This document shows positions 36,222 to 44,208 of a stretch of DNA of 64,000 bases, in pieces. Positions within the stretch are counted from its first letter, which is position 1. The number at the start of each line of letters is the position of its first letter. The DNA is from CBDANO01 sp965197665 (GTDB lineage Bacteria; Chloroflexota; Dehalococcoidia; Lucifugimonadales; UBA3495), in contig CBDANO010000005.1 in NCBI GenBank assembly GCA_965197665.1, positions 1 to 64,000 on the forward strand, given 5' to 3'. A model generated the notes under the pieces. It saw only the letters and a list, made by a program, of their open reading frames with translations. It did no database searches and was not told the DNA's origin. The translations under genes were made by a program, and so were the position numbers.

Positions 36222-37045
36222 TCGCCATGGAACAGGCCCGCCAGCATCTGGAGACCCTGGGCCTCAAGCAGGCCGTGGAAGCTCTGGAGAACTCTCTGGA
36301 CGCCGCCGCCAGCAGGCAGCTGACTTACCCGGAGATGCTGGCTGAACTGCTGGAGGTGGAAGTATCCGCTCGCAGGGAGCGCTATCTATCCACCAGGACC
36401 AAGATGGCCCACCTGCCCTTCCAGCGCACATTGGAGCAGTTCGACTTCACCTTCCAGCCCTCCATCGACGAGCGGCAGGTCAAGGAGATGGCCAGCCTGG
36501 CCTTTGTGCCCGAGGCCACCAACATCCTGCTCCTTGGCCCTCCCGGCGTGGGCAAGACCCACCTGGCAGTGGCATTGGCCCTCAAGGCCATTGAGAAGGG
36601 CTATGGAGCCTACTTCGTCCGCGCATATGACCTGATGGAGGATTTACGCAGGGCCAGGGCAGAGCACAGCCTGGACCGTCGCATGCGGGTCTACCTGGCT
36701 CCCAAAGTGCTGGTAGTGGACGAGTTCGGCATCTGGCCCTATGACCGGGACTCGGCCACCGCCTTATTCACCCTGGTGTCTGCCCGGTACGAGCGAGGCA
36801 GCATCATCCTGACCTCCAACAAGGGCTTCGGCGAGTGGGGAGAACTCTTGGGCGACACGGTCATCGCCTCAGCCATCCTGGACCGGCTATTGCACCATAG
36901 CCACGTGCTGAACATCCGGGGCGAAAGCTACCGGCTGAAGGAGAAACGACAAGCAGGATTGTTTAGCTCACACCAAGTATTCGGCGTGGGATCAGGGGAA
37001 GCGACCGCGGAAAGCTCAAGGACTCCGGTGGTGGGTCAAAACTAA
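36218..37045 (+). CDS. istB: IS21 helper ATPase IstB
   Basis: 275 residues, a DnaC-like AAA+ ATPase that selects target DNA and activates IstA. Walker A is NILLLGPPGVGKTHLA near residue 106 and Walker B is KVLVVDEFGIWPY; SNKGFGEWGE and LNIRGESYRLKEK are family hallmarks. The ATG overlaps the istA stop by four bases, giving translational coupling. The C-terminal 20-25 residues run into the right-end repeats. Intact. Confidence 0.93.
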   Translation: MIAMEQARQHLETLGLKQAVEALENSLDAAASRQLTYPEMLAELLEVEVSARRERYLSTRTKMAHLPFQRTLEQFDFTFQPSIDERQVKEMASLAFVPEATNILLLGPPGVGKTHLAVALALKAIEKGYGAYFVRAYDLMEDLRRARAEHSLDRRMRVYLAPKVLVVDEFGIWPYDRDSATALFTLVSARYERGSIILTSNKGFGEWGELLGDTVIASAILDRLLHHSHVLNIRGESYRLKEKRQAGLFSSHQVFGVGSGEATAESSRTPVVGQN

Positions 37046-37091
37046 ACCGGCGATCGCCGGCAACAGACAGGGGTGGGTCAATTTTAGATCG

Positions 37092-37123
37092 GCGATGGTG
37101 GGTCAGAATTAAACCGGCGTTGA
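37092..37123. repeat. 32-bp direct repeat flanking the ISNCY (left)
   Basis: GCGATGGTGGGTCAGAATTA and onward to GGCGTTGA is repeated exactly at 38757-38788, on the other side of the ISNCY. It is part of the IS21 right end and is best read as a long target-site duplication. Confidence 0.8.
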
Positions 37124-38756
37124 TGTCATTGCTCTACGATAGCGTCCCCGTAAATTGCTCAGGGAAAATGTCCGTCTATGAAGGACGTGACATTGAACCA
37201 ACGAGAGCAGGCAAGACTCCAAGTACTCAACAGCGTGATGGAATTTCAACTGCCCAAGGCCCAGGCGGCCGAACTTCTGGGGATCAGTGAACGCCAGTTT
37301 CGGCGAGTCTTAGCGGCCTACCGGAGGGACGGGGCCGCCGCACTGGTCCACGGCAACCGGGGTCGCAAGCCCCGCAATGCGGTCCCCGAGGATGTCGCTG
37401 CCGCCGCGGTGATTCTGGCCAGCGAGAAGTACGCCGGATTCAATCACAGCCACTTCACCGAAGTGCTGGCGGATCGGGAGGGTATTCACCTGAGCCGTCA
37501 GACGGTAAGCCGCCTTCTCAACCGCCATGGCCTGACCAGCGCCAGGCAGCATCGTCCTCCCAAGCACAGGGTCCGACGGGAACGGATGCCCCAAGAGGGC
37601 ATGCTGCTGCAGATCGACGGCAGCCATCACCGCTGGCTGGAGGATAGAGGACCCAGATTCGTCCTGCTGCTGGCGGTGGACGATGCCACCGGGACGGTGG
37701 CCAATGCTCTCTTCCGACCGGAGGAGGACACCCGGGGCTACTTCCTGCTGATGGAGGGAGTCATACGCAGCTATGGGATCCCCCTGGCCATCTACGGCGA
37801 TCGCCACGGCGTCTTCAAGTTCAACGGCAAGCCCCGGCACATTACCCAGCCCGTGGGCCCAACCCAGTTCACCCGGGCCATGGGGGAATTGGGTATTGAA
37901 CAGATCTTTGCCCGTTCGCCACAGGCCAAGGGACGGGTGGAACGCATGGCCGGCACATTCCAGGACCGGCTGGTCAGCGAACTCAGGCTGGCGGGAGCCG
38001 CCGCCATCGACCAAGCCAACGCCGTGCTGCGGGACTTCCTACCCCACTTCAACAACCATTTCCGTGTGCCTGCCCAGCAGGTCCAGGCAGCCTATCGTTC
38101 CCTGGACTCCTCCCTGCATCTGGAACGAGTCCTATGCTTCAAGCACGGGCGCCAAGTAGCCAGGGACAACACCGTCAAGTACCAATTGCGCACCCTGCAG
38201 CTGCTCCCCGATCAGGATCGGTCCAGCTATGCCGGCGTCAAGGTGGAGGTGCTGGAGCGGAGCGACGGGCAGCTAATGGTCCAGCACGAGGGGAAAGTGA
38301 TTGCCTACCAGGAGGCTCCGCCCAAGGCGGGAGTGCTGCGGGCCGCCCAGGGGGCTCTGGCTCCTACTCCCGAACTGGCCCAGGTGGTCAGGAACCTGAG
38401 CCAGCGTGGTCTCACCAAGTCACAACTGCAGCGCCTGGCCGCCTTGGGAGCACCTGTCGACCAACCGATGGATGATGAGAACGGCCCCACCTCTTACACT
38501 CCGCCGCCCAGGCAGGCAACGCCGCGCAAGCAGGCCTTGTGGAAAGCTGTCCACCACGCCAAGCTACAGGGTGTCTCCCTGAGGAGCATCGCCAAGCAAC
38601 TGGGTATTTCCAGAAACACGGTCAGGAAGTACGTTGAGTTGTCGGCTCCGCCCATCAACCGGACTCCCAGACGGTCTACCCTTTCAGTAACTCAGCACCA
38701 CACCAACGGACATTTTCCCTGAGCACTTAGGCGGACGTTTTCGCTGGACAGCGACA
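37124..38756 (+). mobile_element. ISNCY-type insertion sequence, intact right copy
   Basis: 1633 bp from TGTCATTGCTC to AGCGACA with matching internal inverted segments (TGCTCAGGGAAAATGTCCGT). It is flanked by an exact 32-bp direct repeat, fitting the IS1202-like branch of ISNCY elements, for which long duplications (around 15-30 bp) are known as I recall. The transposase gene is intact. Confidence 0.85.
37178..38722 (+). CDS. ISNCY-family transposase (rve/DDE), intact
   Basis: 514 residues. N-terminal helix-turn-helix (KAQAAELLGISERQFRRVLAAY), linker with HGNRGRKPRNAV, a second HTH (HLSRQTVSRLLNRHGL) and an rve core: D147 in LLQIDGSHHRWLEDRG, D208 in AIYGDRHGVF, E255 in QAKGRVERMAGTFQDRLVSELRLAG. 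The C-terminal domain ends with a further HTH-like segment (SLRSIAKQLGISRNTVRKYVEL) near residues 465-487 that resembles the IstA HTH. That may be relevant to its insertion into IS21 ends, but this is speculation. The left copy at 512 has a 1-nt insertion after residue 310. Confidence 0.9.
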   Translation: MKDVTLNQREQARLQVLNSVMEFQLPKAQAAELLGISERQFRRVLAAYRRDGAAALVHGNRGRKPRNAVPEDVAAAAVILASEKYAGFNHSHFTEVLADREGIHLSRQTVSRLLNRHGLTSARQHRPPKHRVRRERMPQEGMLLQIDGSHHRWLEDRGPRFVLLLAVDDATGTVANALFRPEEDTRGYFLLMEGVIRSYGIPLAIYGDRHGVFKFNGKPRHITQPVGPTQFTRAMGELGIEQIFARSPQAKGRVERMAGTFQDRLVSELRLAGAAAIDQANAVLRDFLPHFNNHFRVPAQQVQAAYRSLDSSLHLERVLCFKHGRQVARDNTVKYQLRTLQLLPDQDRSSYAGVKVEVLERSDGQLMVQHEGKVIAYQEAPPKAGVLRAAQGALAPTPELAQVVRNLSQRGLTKSQLQRLAALGAPVDQPMDDENGPTSYTPPPRQATPRKQALWKAVHHAKLQGVSLRSIAKQLGISRNTVRKYVELSAPPINRTPRRSTLSVTQHHTNGHFP

Positions 38757-38788
38757 GCGATGGTGGGTCAGAATTAAACCGGCGTTGA
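38757..38788. repeat. 32-bp direct repeat flanking the ISNCY (right)
   Basis: Exact second copy of 37092-37123, followed by CA, which completes the IS21 right tip (CGGCGTTGACA). Confidence 0.8.
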
Positions 38789-38790
38789 CA

Positions 38791-39513
38791 GGGGCGAGTA
38801 CAGCGACTGATGCGAGCCATGGGGCTGCGGGCCATCTACCGGCTGCCCAGCACCAGCCGAAGGTCGCCGGAGCATCGGGTCTATCCATACCTGTTGAGAA
38901 ATGCCAGGATCACCCGGCCCAACCAGGTGTGGGCAGCGGACATCACCTACCTGCCCATGGCCCGGGGGTTCCTCTACTTGGTGGCAGTCATGGACTGGCA
39001 CAGCCGGTACGTGGTGGCTTGGCGACTGTCCAACACCTTGGAGGCCGGCTTTTGCGCCGAGGCGCTTGAGGAGGCTCTGGGCAAGGGCAAGCCGGAGGTG
39101 TTCAACACCGACCAGGGAAGCCAGTTCACGAGTTGGGAGTTCACCCAGGTCCTTCAGGACCGCGGTGTGAAGATCAGCATGGACGGGAAGGGGCGGTACC
39201 AAGACAACATCTTCGTGGATCGGCTGTGGCGGACGGTGAAGTACGAAGAGGTGTACCTGAAGGTCTACTCCAACGCCGGAGAGGCCCGGAGGGGGCTGGA
39301 AGACTACTTCCGGTTCTACAACGACTTGAGGCCCCATCAGACCCTGGGCTACCGGACCCCGGCCGAGGTGTTCCGTGGGGAGCAGGGAGTCGTGGAAGAG
39401 GAGTCTAATGGAAGGAGGTGTTCAGCCGGTACTGGAGCAGAACTACTGGCAGGAGCGCCGGGACTCTCACTTAACTCCGCCCTGATTCTGTCCAAACGAT
39501 GGGGTCCACCTCA
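38791..39513 (+). pseudogene. IS3 orfB, 3' part
   Basis: The frame resumes with RVQRLMRAMGLRAIYRLP and continues through the rve core: D in VWAADITYLP, D in VFNTDQGSQF and an IFVDRLWRTVKYEEV segment where many IS3 proteins have the glutamate a few residues later, then LRPHQTLGYRTPAEVF. It joins seamlessly to the 5' part ending at 34879. The open frame continues beyond the IS3 end at 39513 to 39616. Confidence 0.85.
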
Positions 39514-39773
39514 GTCAGAGCATATTAATTTGCTGTCTCACGCCGTAACTGCCGCCAGTCCTGACCTTTGCGCAATGAGGTGTGAGATAGCTGAATTCGA
39601 GATCTATCAATCATAGACTCGGGAGCTATGACAGTGTGGTGCTTGGCACAGGCGTAACCGCCTTGAGCATAGTGTGCTATCGTGTTGCTTTGTATCGGTT
39701 GAAAAAGTCCTCCCACATAGAGGGCTCATATTCTGCCACTAACCTCCCGCGCCCTAGGATTCTCTACACCCCC

Positions 39774-41018
39774 TAGTACTGGGTCAAAGCTGAAGAGTCA
39801 GGATAGAGACGGCGGAGTTTGGCTCTGGCGTCCTGGGCAGTGAACCGCCAGTTGATGTTGGCTCCCGACGTGTTGCGCTCCGCCTCATAGGCGCCGATGC
39901 TCCTTTGCAGGGCATCTTCATCGGCGTTCCGTCCCCTGAGGCAGGCTCGGGCCAACACGCTGAACTCAATCTCCGCCATGTTGAGCCAGCTGCCACGCTT
40001 GGGTGTGTGGTGGAACTCCAGCCTCTTGACGATGCGCCTGGCCTCTGCCGCTGGAAAGTCTCGTACAACGACGCCATCCTATGGGTGTTCAAATGGGTGT
40101 TCAAATTGTCCAAAACCACTCGGACCACGGGTATGTCGGGATAGGCCTCGTCCACCAGCCAGCGCATCTGGTGGGCAAAGTCCTGCATGGTCCGCCGCTC
40201 AGTTACTGCCACGTGCCGCCAGCCCCGGCGGGGCTCGCAGCTCAGAAACAGGTTACGGGTACCTGCACGCTGATACTCGTAGTCCTGACGCCTGTGCCTC
40301 CCAGGCTTTGCCGGCAGCGGTTCCCTGATGTGGGCCAGCAACTGGGTGGAGGTCTCGTCGAAACAGATCACCGGCCTCTGGGGGTCGTAGGGTTCGGCGT
40401 ACAGGTCCAGCACGTCCTCCATGGCCGCCACAAACTCACTGCTCACCTTCGGGATGCACCATTGCTGCTTCCGCCACGCCTTGTTTTTTTCAGCCGAAGC
40501 CGCACCGTCTCGTGGGACAGGGACTCTACTAGTCCCAGCTCCACCGCCTTGCCCGCCAGCAGGCGCAGCGTCCAGTGGTCGTGGCCTTCGGGGGCCGGGC
40601 TGCAGGCCAGGGCTATCAGGTGGGCCTCGCCTCGGTCATCCAGTTTGCGGTGCCGGTTGACCTGGTTGTGGCGCCGCAGCACCTCATCCAATCCCTCCTC
40701 GGCATACCGCCGCTTGGCGCGGAACACCGTCCGCTCCGACACGTCCAGGGCAGCGGCCACTTGAGAAGCAGTCCAGCCCTCATCCGTTCTGAGCAGAATG
40801 CGCGCTCGGGTGATGGCCTGCGCGGAACTCCTGCCGGACCTGATCATCTGCCGGAGCCGCCCTCTCTCCTGGGTGCTCAGCTCTACGCCATACTTGAGAA
40901 GCAGTTCATCCTGAACCATGGATGCCCCACCTCCCTGATCAACTCTGCTTCACTCTACAAGGTAGCATTCCCCTCCCCCCCATGTAATACCTGACAATAC
41001 GGATTTGACCCAGTGCTA
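39774..41018 (-). mobile_element. IS630-family element 1
   Basis: Ends TAGTACTGGGTCAAA (39774) and, inverted, TAGCACTGGGTCAAA (41018) bracket a damaged transposase gene on the minus strand. IS630 elements insert at TA, and TA is present at both tips. The right TA is shared with the next IS630. Confidence 0.85.
39781..40919 (-). pseudogene. IS630 transposase, two frame changes
   Basis: The first frame (40919-40443) gives the HTH half (WTASQVAAALDVSERTVFRAKRRYAEEGLDEVL). The second, -1, frame carries the DDE core with D in VICFDETST and D in VVLDNLNTH, and a third frame ends with E in MAEIEFSVLARACLRG. The first junction lies exactly on A AAA AAC (coding strand, 40484-40490), a classical -1 slippery heptamer, so it may be programmed. 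The second, near 40045, is a real indel and lies beside a 12-bp tandem duplication that repeats LNTH. The copy is probably inactive. Confidence 0.8.
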
Positions 41019-42269
41019 AACCAAAGCCAAGGTGAAATACGCAGACGGATAGGGTAAATTTGTGAAAAGACTGGGATAACTGGTCGCGTAAGTTGATGAG
41101 GGGTTGGTGATGGGTGCGGGACATGGATCGGTATCTGGAACAGTGGCAGATGAATGCCCAGGACTTGCGCCGCCGGATGATCCTGGCGCCCACGCCCCGG
41201 GAGCGGGAAAGGTGGTATGCCATGCTGATGCTGGCCCAGGGGTGGACAGCATCAGCGACGGCGGAGGCCTTGGAACGGGACCCGGATACCATAGGTCGAT
41301 GGGGTGCCACCTTTGGACAGGGAGGACCCAGGGCTTTGATATTCGAGCAGAGTGGGGGTTCCCCCCCCCCCCCCCCCCGCCCTTGGCGAGACGCAGCAGG
41401 CGGAGTTGAAGGCAGCGGTGCAGGAATTGCCGGGGCAGGCGGGCATCGAGTTGGCCAACTGGAACTGGAGGGTGGTTCACCGGTTTGTCTCGGAGCGCTT
41501 TGGCGTCAGCCTGAGCCGCCGCAGTTGCCTGAACTACCTGCACCGCTTGGGGTTTTCCTTCAAGCGTCCCAAGAAGCGTCTGGTCAAGGCTGATGAGACC
41601 AAGCGTGAGGCCTTTGTGGCGGAGTACGCTGCCCTGTGGGATGAGACTCAACGGACCGGAGCCAAGACATTCTTTGCCGACGAGGCCCACTTCCGGGCCG
41701 GTGCCGAACTGCGGGGCAAATGGGTGCTGAAGGGCAAGCCGGCGTTGGTGGAGTCCACCAGTCTCCGGTATGGGGAGAAGGCCAGTTACTACTCGGCGGT
41801 GTGCTTGGAGAGCGGCGAGGTGGAGTGGATGGAACTGGAGGGGAACAGCAACTCTCGGACATCGGCGGCCTTTCTGGGACAACTGAGGGAGAGGCACCCT
41901 GGGCCATTGAACGTGATCTGGGACAACGCACCGGGGCGAGGCGGTGAGGGAGTACCTGCGGACGCCGGGACTGGGGCTGCGGCTGCGGCTGCGGCTGGTG
42001 AACCTGCCGGGCTATAGCCCGGACTTCAACGGGGACGAGGCCATATGGGGATGGGCGAGAGAGGAGGCGACGGGGAACCTGTGCTTGGGAAGCAGGGAGG
42101 CGGTGCAGATGAGGGTCGGCGGCTTCCTTGCCGGGCTGGCCGGACGGAAGGAAGAGGTGAGGCGGCGCTGCCGGACCGTCCTGCAATCAAGGGCCGAGGC
42201 ACTCCTGCGAACCTCGCAGCCCGATTCCCAGCACCCAACAAATGCACATCCCACCTTGGCTTTGATTTA
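41017..42269 (+). mobile_element. IS630-family element 2
   Basis: The left end TAAACCAAAGCCAAGGTG and the inverted right end CACCTTGGCTTTGATTTA (ending about 42269) bracket a transposase on the plus strand. It abuts element 1, sharing its terminal TA. Confidence 0.85.
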
Positions 42270-42270
42270 G
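41123..42270 (+). pseudogene. IS630 transposase with an 18-C tract and a second frameshift
   Basis: The first frame (from about 41123, MDRYLEQWQMNAQDL) holds the HTH (GWTASATAEALERDPDTIGRW). It enters a run of 18 C at 41361-41378 and loses frame; 17 C would restore it. The next frame carries ALGETQQAELKAAVQELP, the HTH_29-like SRRSCLNYLHRLGFSFKRPKKRL and D residues in FFADEAHF and VIWDNAP. A second break near 41935 leads to the last frame, with VNLPGYSPDFNGDEAIWGW. Truncated products only, unless the C tract varies and the second break is also corrected. Confidence 0.8.
41361..41378. repeat. Run of 18 C
   Basis: Uninterrupted C18 inside the IS630 transposase where relatives encode only two or three prolines. 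Could be a real slippage tract or a sequencing/assembly artefact. Confidence 0.9.
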
Positions 42271-42687
42271 GATGCGCTCGTCCCTTTCCATTAGCCTGGG
42301 TGCGCGCCTTCTCGACTCCTGGCCTCTGGTACAATGCCTGGACTACCGCCGAGGGTCTGCGTGTGCGCGCCGTGGTGGTAGGGGCAACTGATGGTGGCGC
42401 AAGGCGCCGCTGGACTGAAGCCATCTTATTCGGTGGCGGGAGCGTTTCTCCCTACAGCCACGACCGGGATGACGACGATGATCCTGAAGGTACTGCCAGC
42501 GCTCGTGTTCTGGCTTGTCGCCCCCCTCCGACTGCTTAGGGGTTCTTGCCACAGTCGTTTCAACGGTTTCAGGTGATTAGGGTGATGCCTGCTGATAGTT
42601 AGAAGGTTGCGCCCTTGGATGCACCTCATGGTTTTCGATTTCGCGGCGTAATTTTGCCAGGGTGACACAACTGGGTCTGGAGGAATC
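42270..42687. other. Gap between IS630 and the serine recombinase
   Basis: About 420 bp with no recognisable gene. A TACAAT near 42332 is a possible -10. The stretch just upstream of 42688 should include the recombinase promoter and, for an integrated element, part of an attachment site. Confidence 0.35.
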
Positions 42688-44208
42688 ATGAGGGCAGGTA
42701 TCTATGCTCGAGTGAGCACCGTGCAGCAGGAGGAGGGGACTTCCTTGACCACCCAGGAAAAGCGCTGCCGGTTGGTTGCGGCGGAGGCGGGGTACGAAGT
42801 TGTTCCTGAGTTCGTTTGGCGGGAGCAGTGGTCGGGCGCCTTCTTGGATCGACCGCATCTCCATCAGATGCGGCTGGCGATTGCCAGCCATCTCGTGAAC
42901 GCGGTCTTCATGTACGCAACGGACCGGCTGGCGCGGGACCCATTAGACCTGCTCACACTGATGAGGGAGTTCGACGATGCTGGAGTTCTACTGCGGTTTG
43001 TGCAGGATCCTTCGGACTCCACCCCCGAAAGTAAGCTGATTCTGTATGTCCGGGGCTATGCATGGCAGCAAGAACGAGCAAACATCCTCCGGCAGTCACT
43101 AGACGGGAAAGCAGTTGTAGCCAAGTCGGGGCGGCTGCTAAACGGCACTGGAGTCGGCCTCTACGGGTACGACTACAACCCGGTGCTAAAAATAAGAGTT
43201 ATCAACGATGCTGAAGCTGCCGTGGTCAGGCGGATGTTCCAGTGGGCCTCCGATGGGGTGAGCGTCCACCAAATTGCCGCGAAACTGAACGGGGAACGCA
43301 TTCCGACGAAGAAGGGGAGTTTGTGGCATTACCTGAGTGTGAAGCGGCTTCTCACCAACCGGGCTTTCACCGGCGTGCAGTTCTATGGGCAAAGACGCTA
43401 CCGAAAAGTCAAGGGAGACAAGAGGGTGGTCACCGACCGTCCCGAGTCGGATTGGATCAGGATCGACGGCTTCACGCCCCCGCTTATCACTACCGATCTC
43501 TTCGAGGCCGTCAAGGAGCGCCTGGCCATCCGTCAGGCGATGTACCGGAAGCCAAAGAATCGTTATCTGTTAACCGGATTCATGCGGTGCGGTAAGTGCG
43601 GCGCTCCTATTGTGGGAGGTTCGCTGCAGCGCAAGACACGATACTATCGCTGTCGCGGTACTTTCCCGGCCGCAACCCGGCCGGCCACTTGTGATGGGCG
43701 ATATATGCGAGCTGACCGCCTGGAGCCATTGGTCTGGGGCTTGGTATTGGACGCTCTGCAGAAACCGGATGTGCTAGCAAATGAGTTCCGACATCATCTG
43801 GAGACTGGTGACGGCGACTTAGGAGAAGAGATGGCACGACTCCGTCGTGAGATCGCCGATTTAAAGGGCCAGCAACGCCGCTTGCTCGAGCAGCGTCAGA
43901 AAGACTTCATCGATCAGGATATACTGGAAAGCTAGATAGGACCGCTGAAGGGCTTGTGCGACGATAAGGAGCGTACTCTCCGTATTCTCGAAGAGCAGCG
44001 GAGGCATCGGGATGATGTGGTCACCGCTGAGCGGCGCATTACTGAATTCTGCCGCAAGTTGTCCGAGACGCTCTTTGGCCTTGATTTTGAGGGGAAGAGG
44101 TCCACGCTAGCGGCGTTTGACATCAAGGTGTTAGCGACGCCAGTCGAGTTATCAGTGATCGTCTCCGTAGACCCGGACGTAACTACCACTGGACGAACAT
44201 GGGCATGA
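42688..44208 (+). pseudogene. Large serine recombinase with internal TAG
   Basis: The N-terminal resolvase domain starts MRAGIYARVSTVQQEEGTSL (nucleophile Ser10) and includes FMYATDRLARDPLDLLTLM. The recombinase domain has GVGLYGYDYN and the DGVSVHQIAAKLNGERIPTKKG pattern, followed by a zinc ribbon (FMRCGKCGAPI...YYRCRG) and a coiled-coil. At 43933-43935 a TAG replaces the expected glutamine (DILES*IGPLKGL). The frame continues to 44208, ending inside the dnaN 3' end. Without suppression the product would be 415 residues, catalytic domain intact but part of the coiled-coil/C-terminus lost. Its position suggests the parent element targeted dnaN. Confidence 0.85.

Larger units (their letters stand above)
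34880..38790 (+). mobile_element. IS21-family element carrying an ISNCY insertion
   Basis: Left tip TGTTAGCGCCG and right tip CGGCGTTGACA are imperfect inverted repeats. Each end also has an internal repeat of the form GGGTCAA-TTTCGGCGA, typical of IS21. It contains istA and istB. The right end is split by the ISNCY at 37124-38756. IS3 orfB flanks both sides. No clear target duplication is visible (GGAAG left, GGGGC right). Confidence 0.85.
32595..39513 (+). mobile_element. IS3-family element interrupted by IS110 and IS21
   Basis: Left end TGAGGTGGACCC (32595) is mirrored by GGGTCCACCTCA ending 39513. The flanking GTC at 32592-32594 and 39514-39516 is a 3-bp target duplication as expected for IS3. 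The element's own sequence is about 1.4 kb (left end, 34301-34879 and 38791-39513). The rest is an IS110 inserted in the leader and an IS21 inserted within orfB. Confidence 0.85.

Noticed and set aside
34880..38790. Treating IS21 plus ISNCY as one composite element
   Set aside because: The 32-bp direct repeat and the different insertion side in the left copy show two separate elements.
42391..42576. 61-residue frame with a hydrophobic segment
   Set aside because: No RBS, no domain, and it lies in the gap before the integrase; chance frame.
4121..43935. Genetic-code change with TAG read as Gln
   Set aside because: TAG ends many intact genes here (for example 17302, 18612, 21647, 24560) and prfA, which reads TAG, is present. 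Point mutation is simpler.
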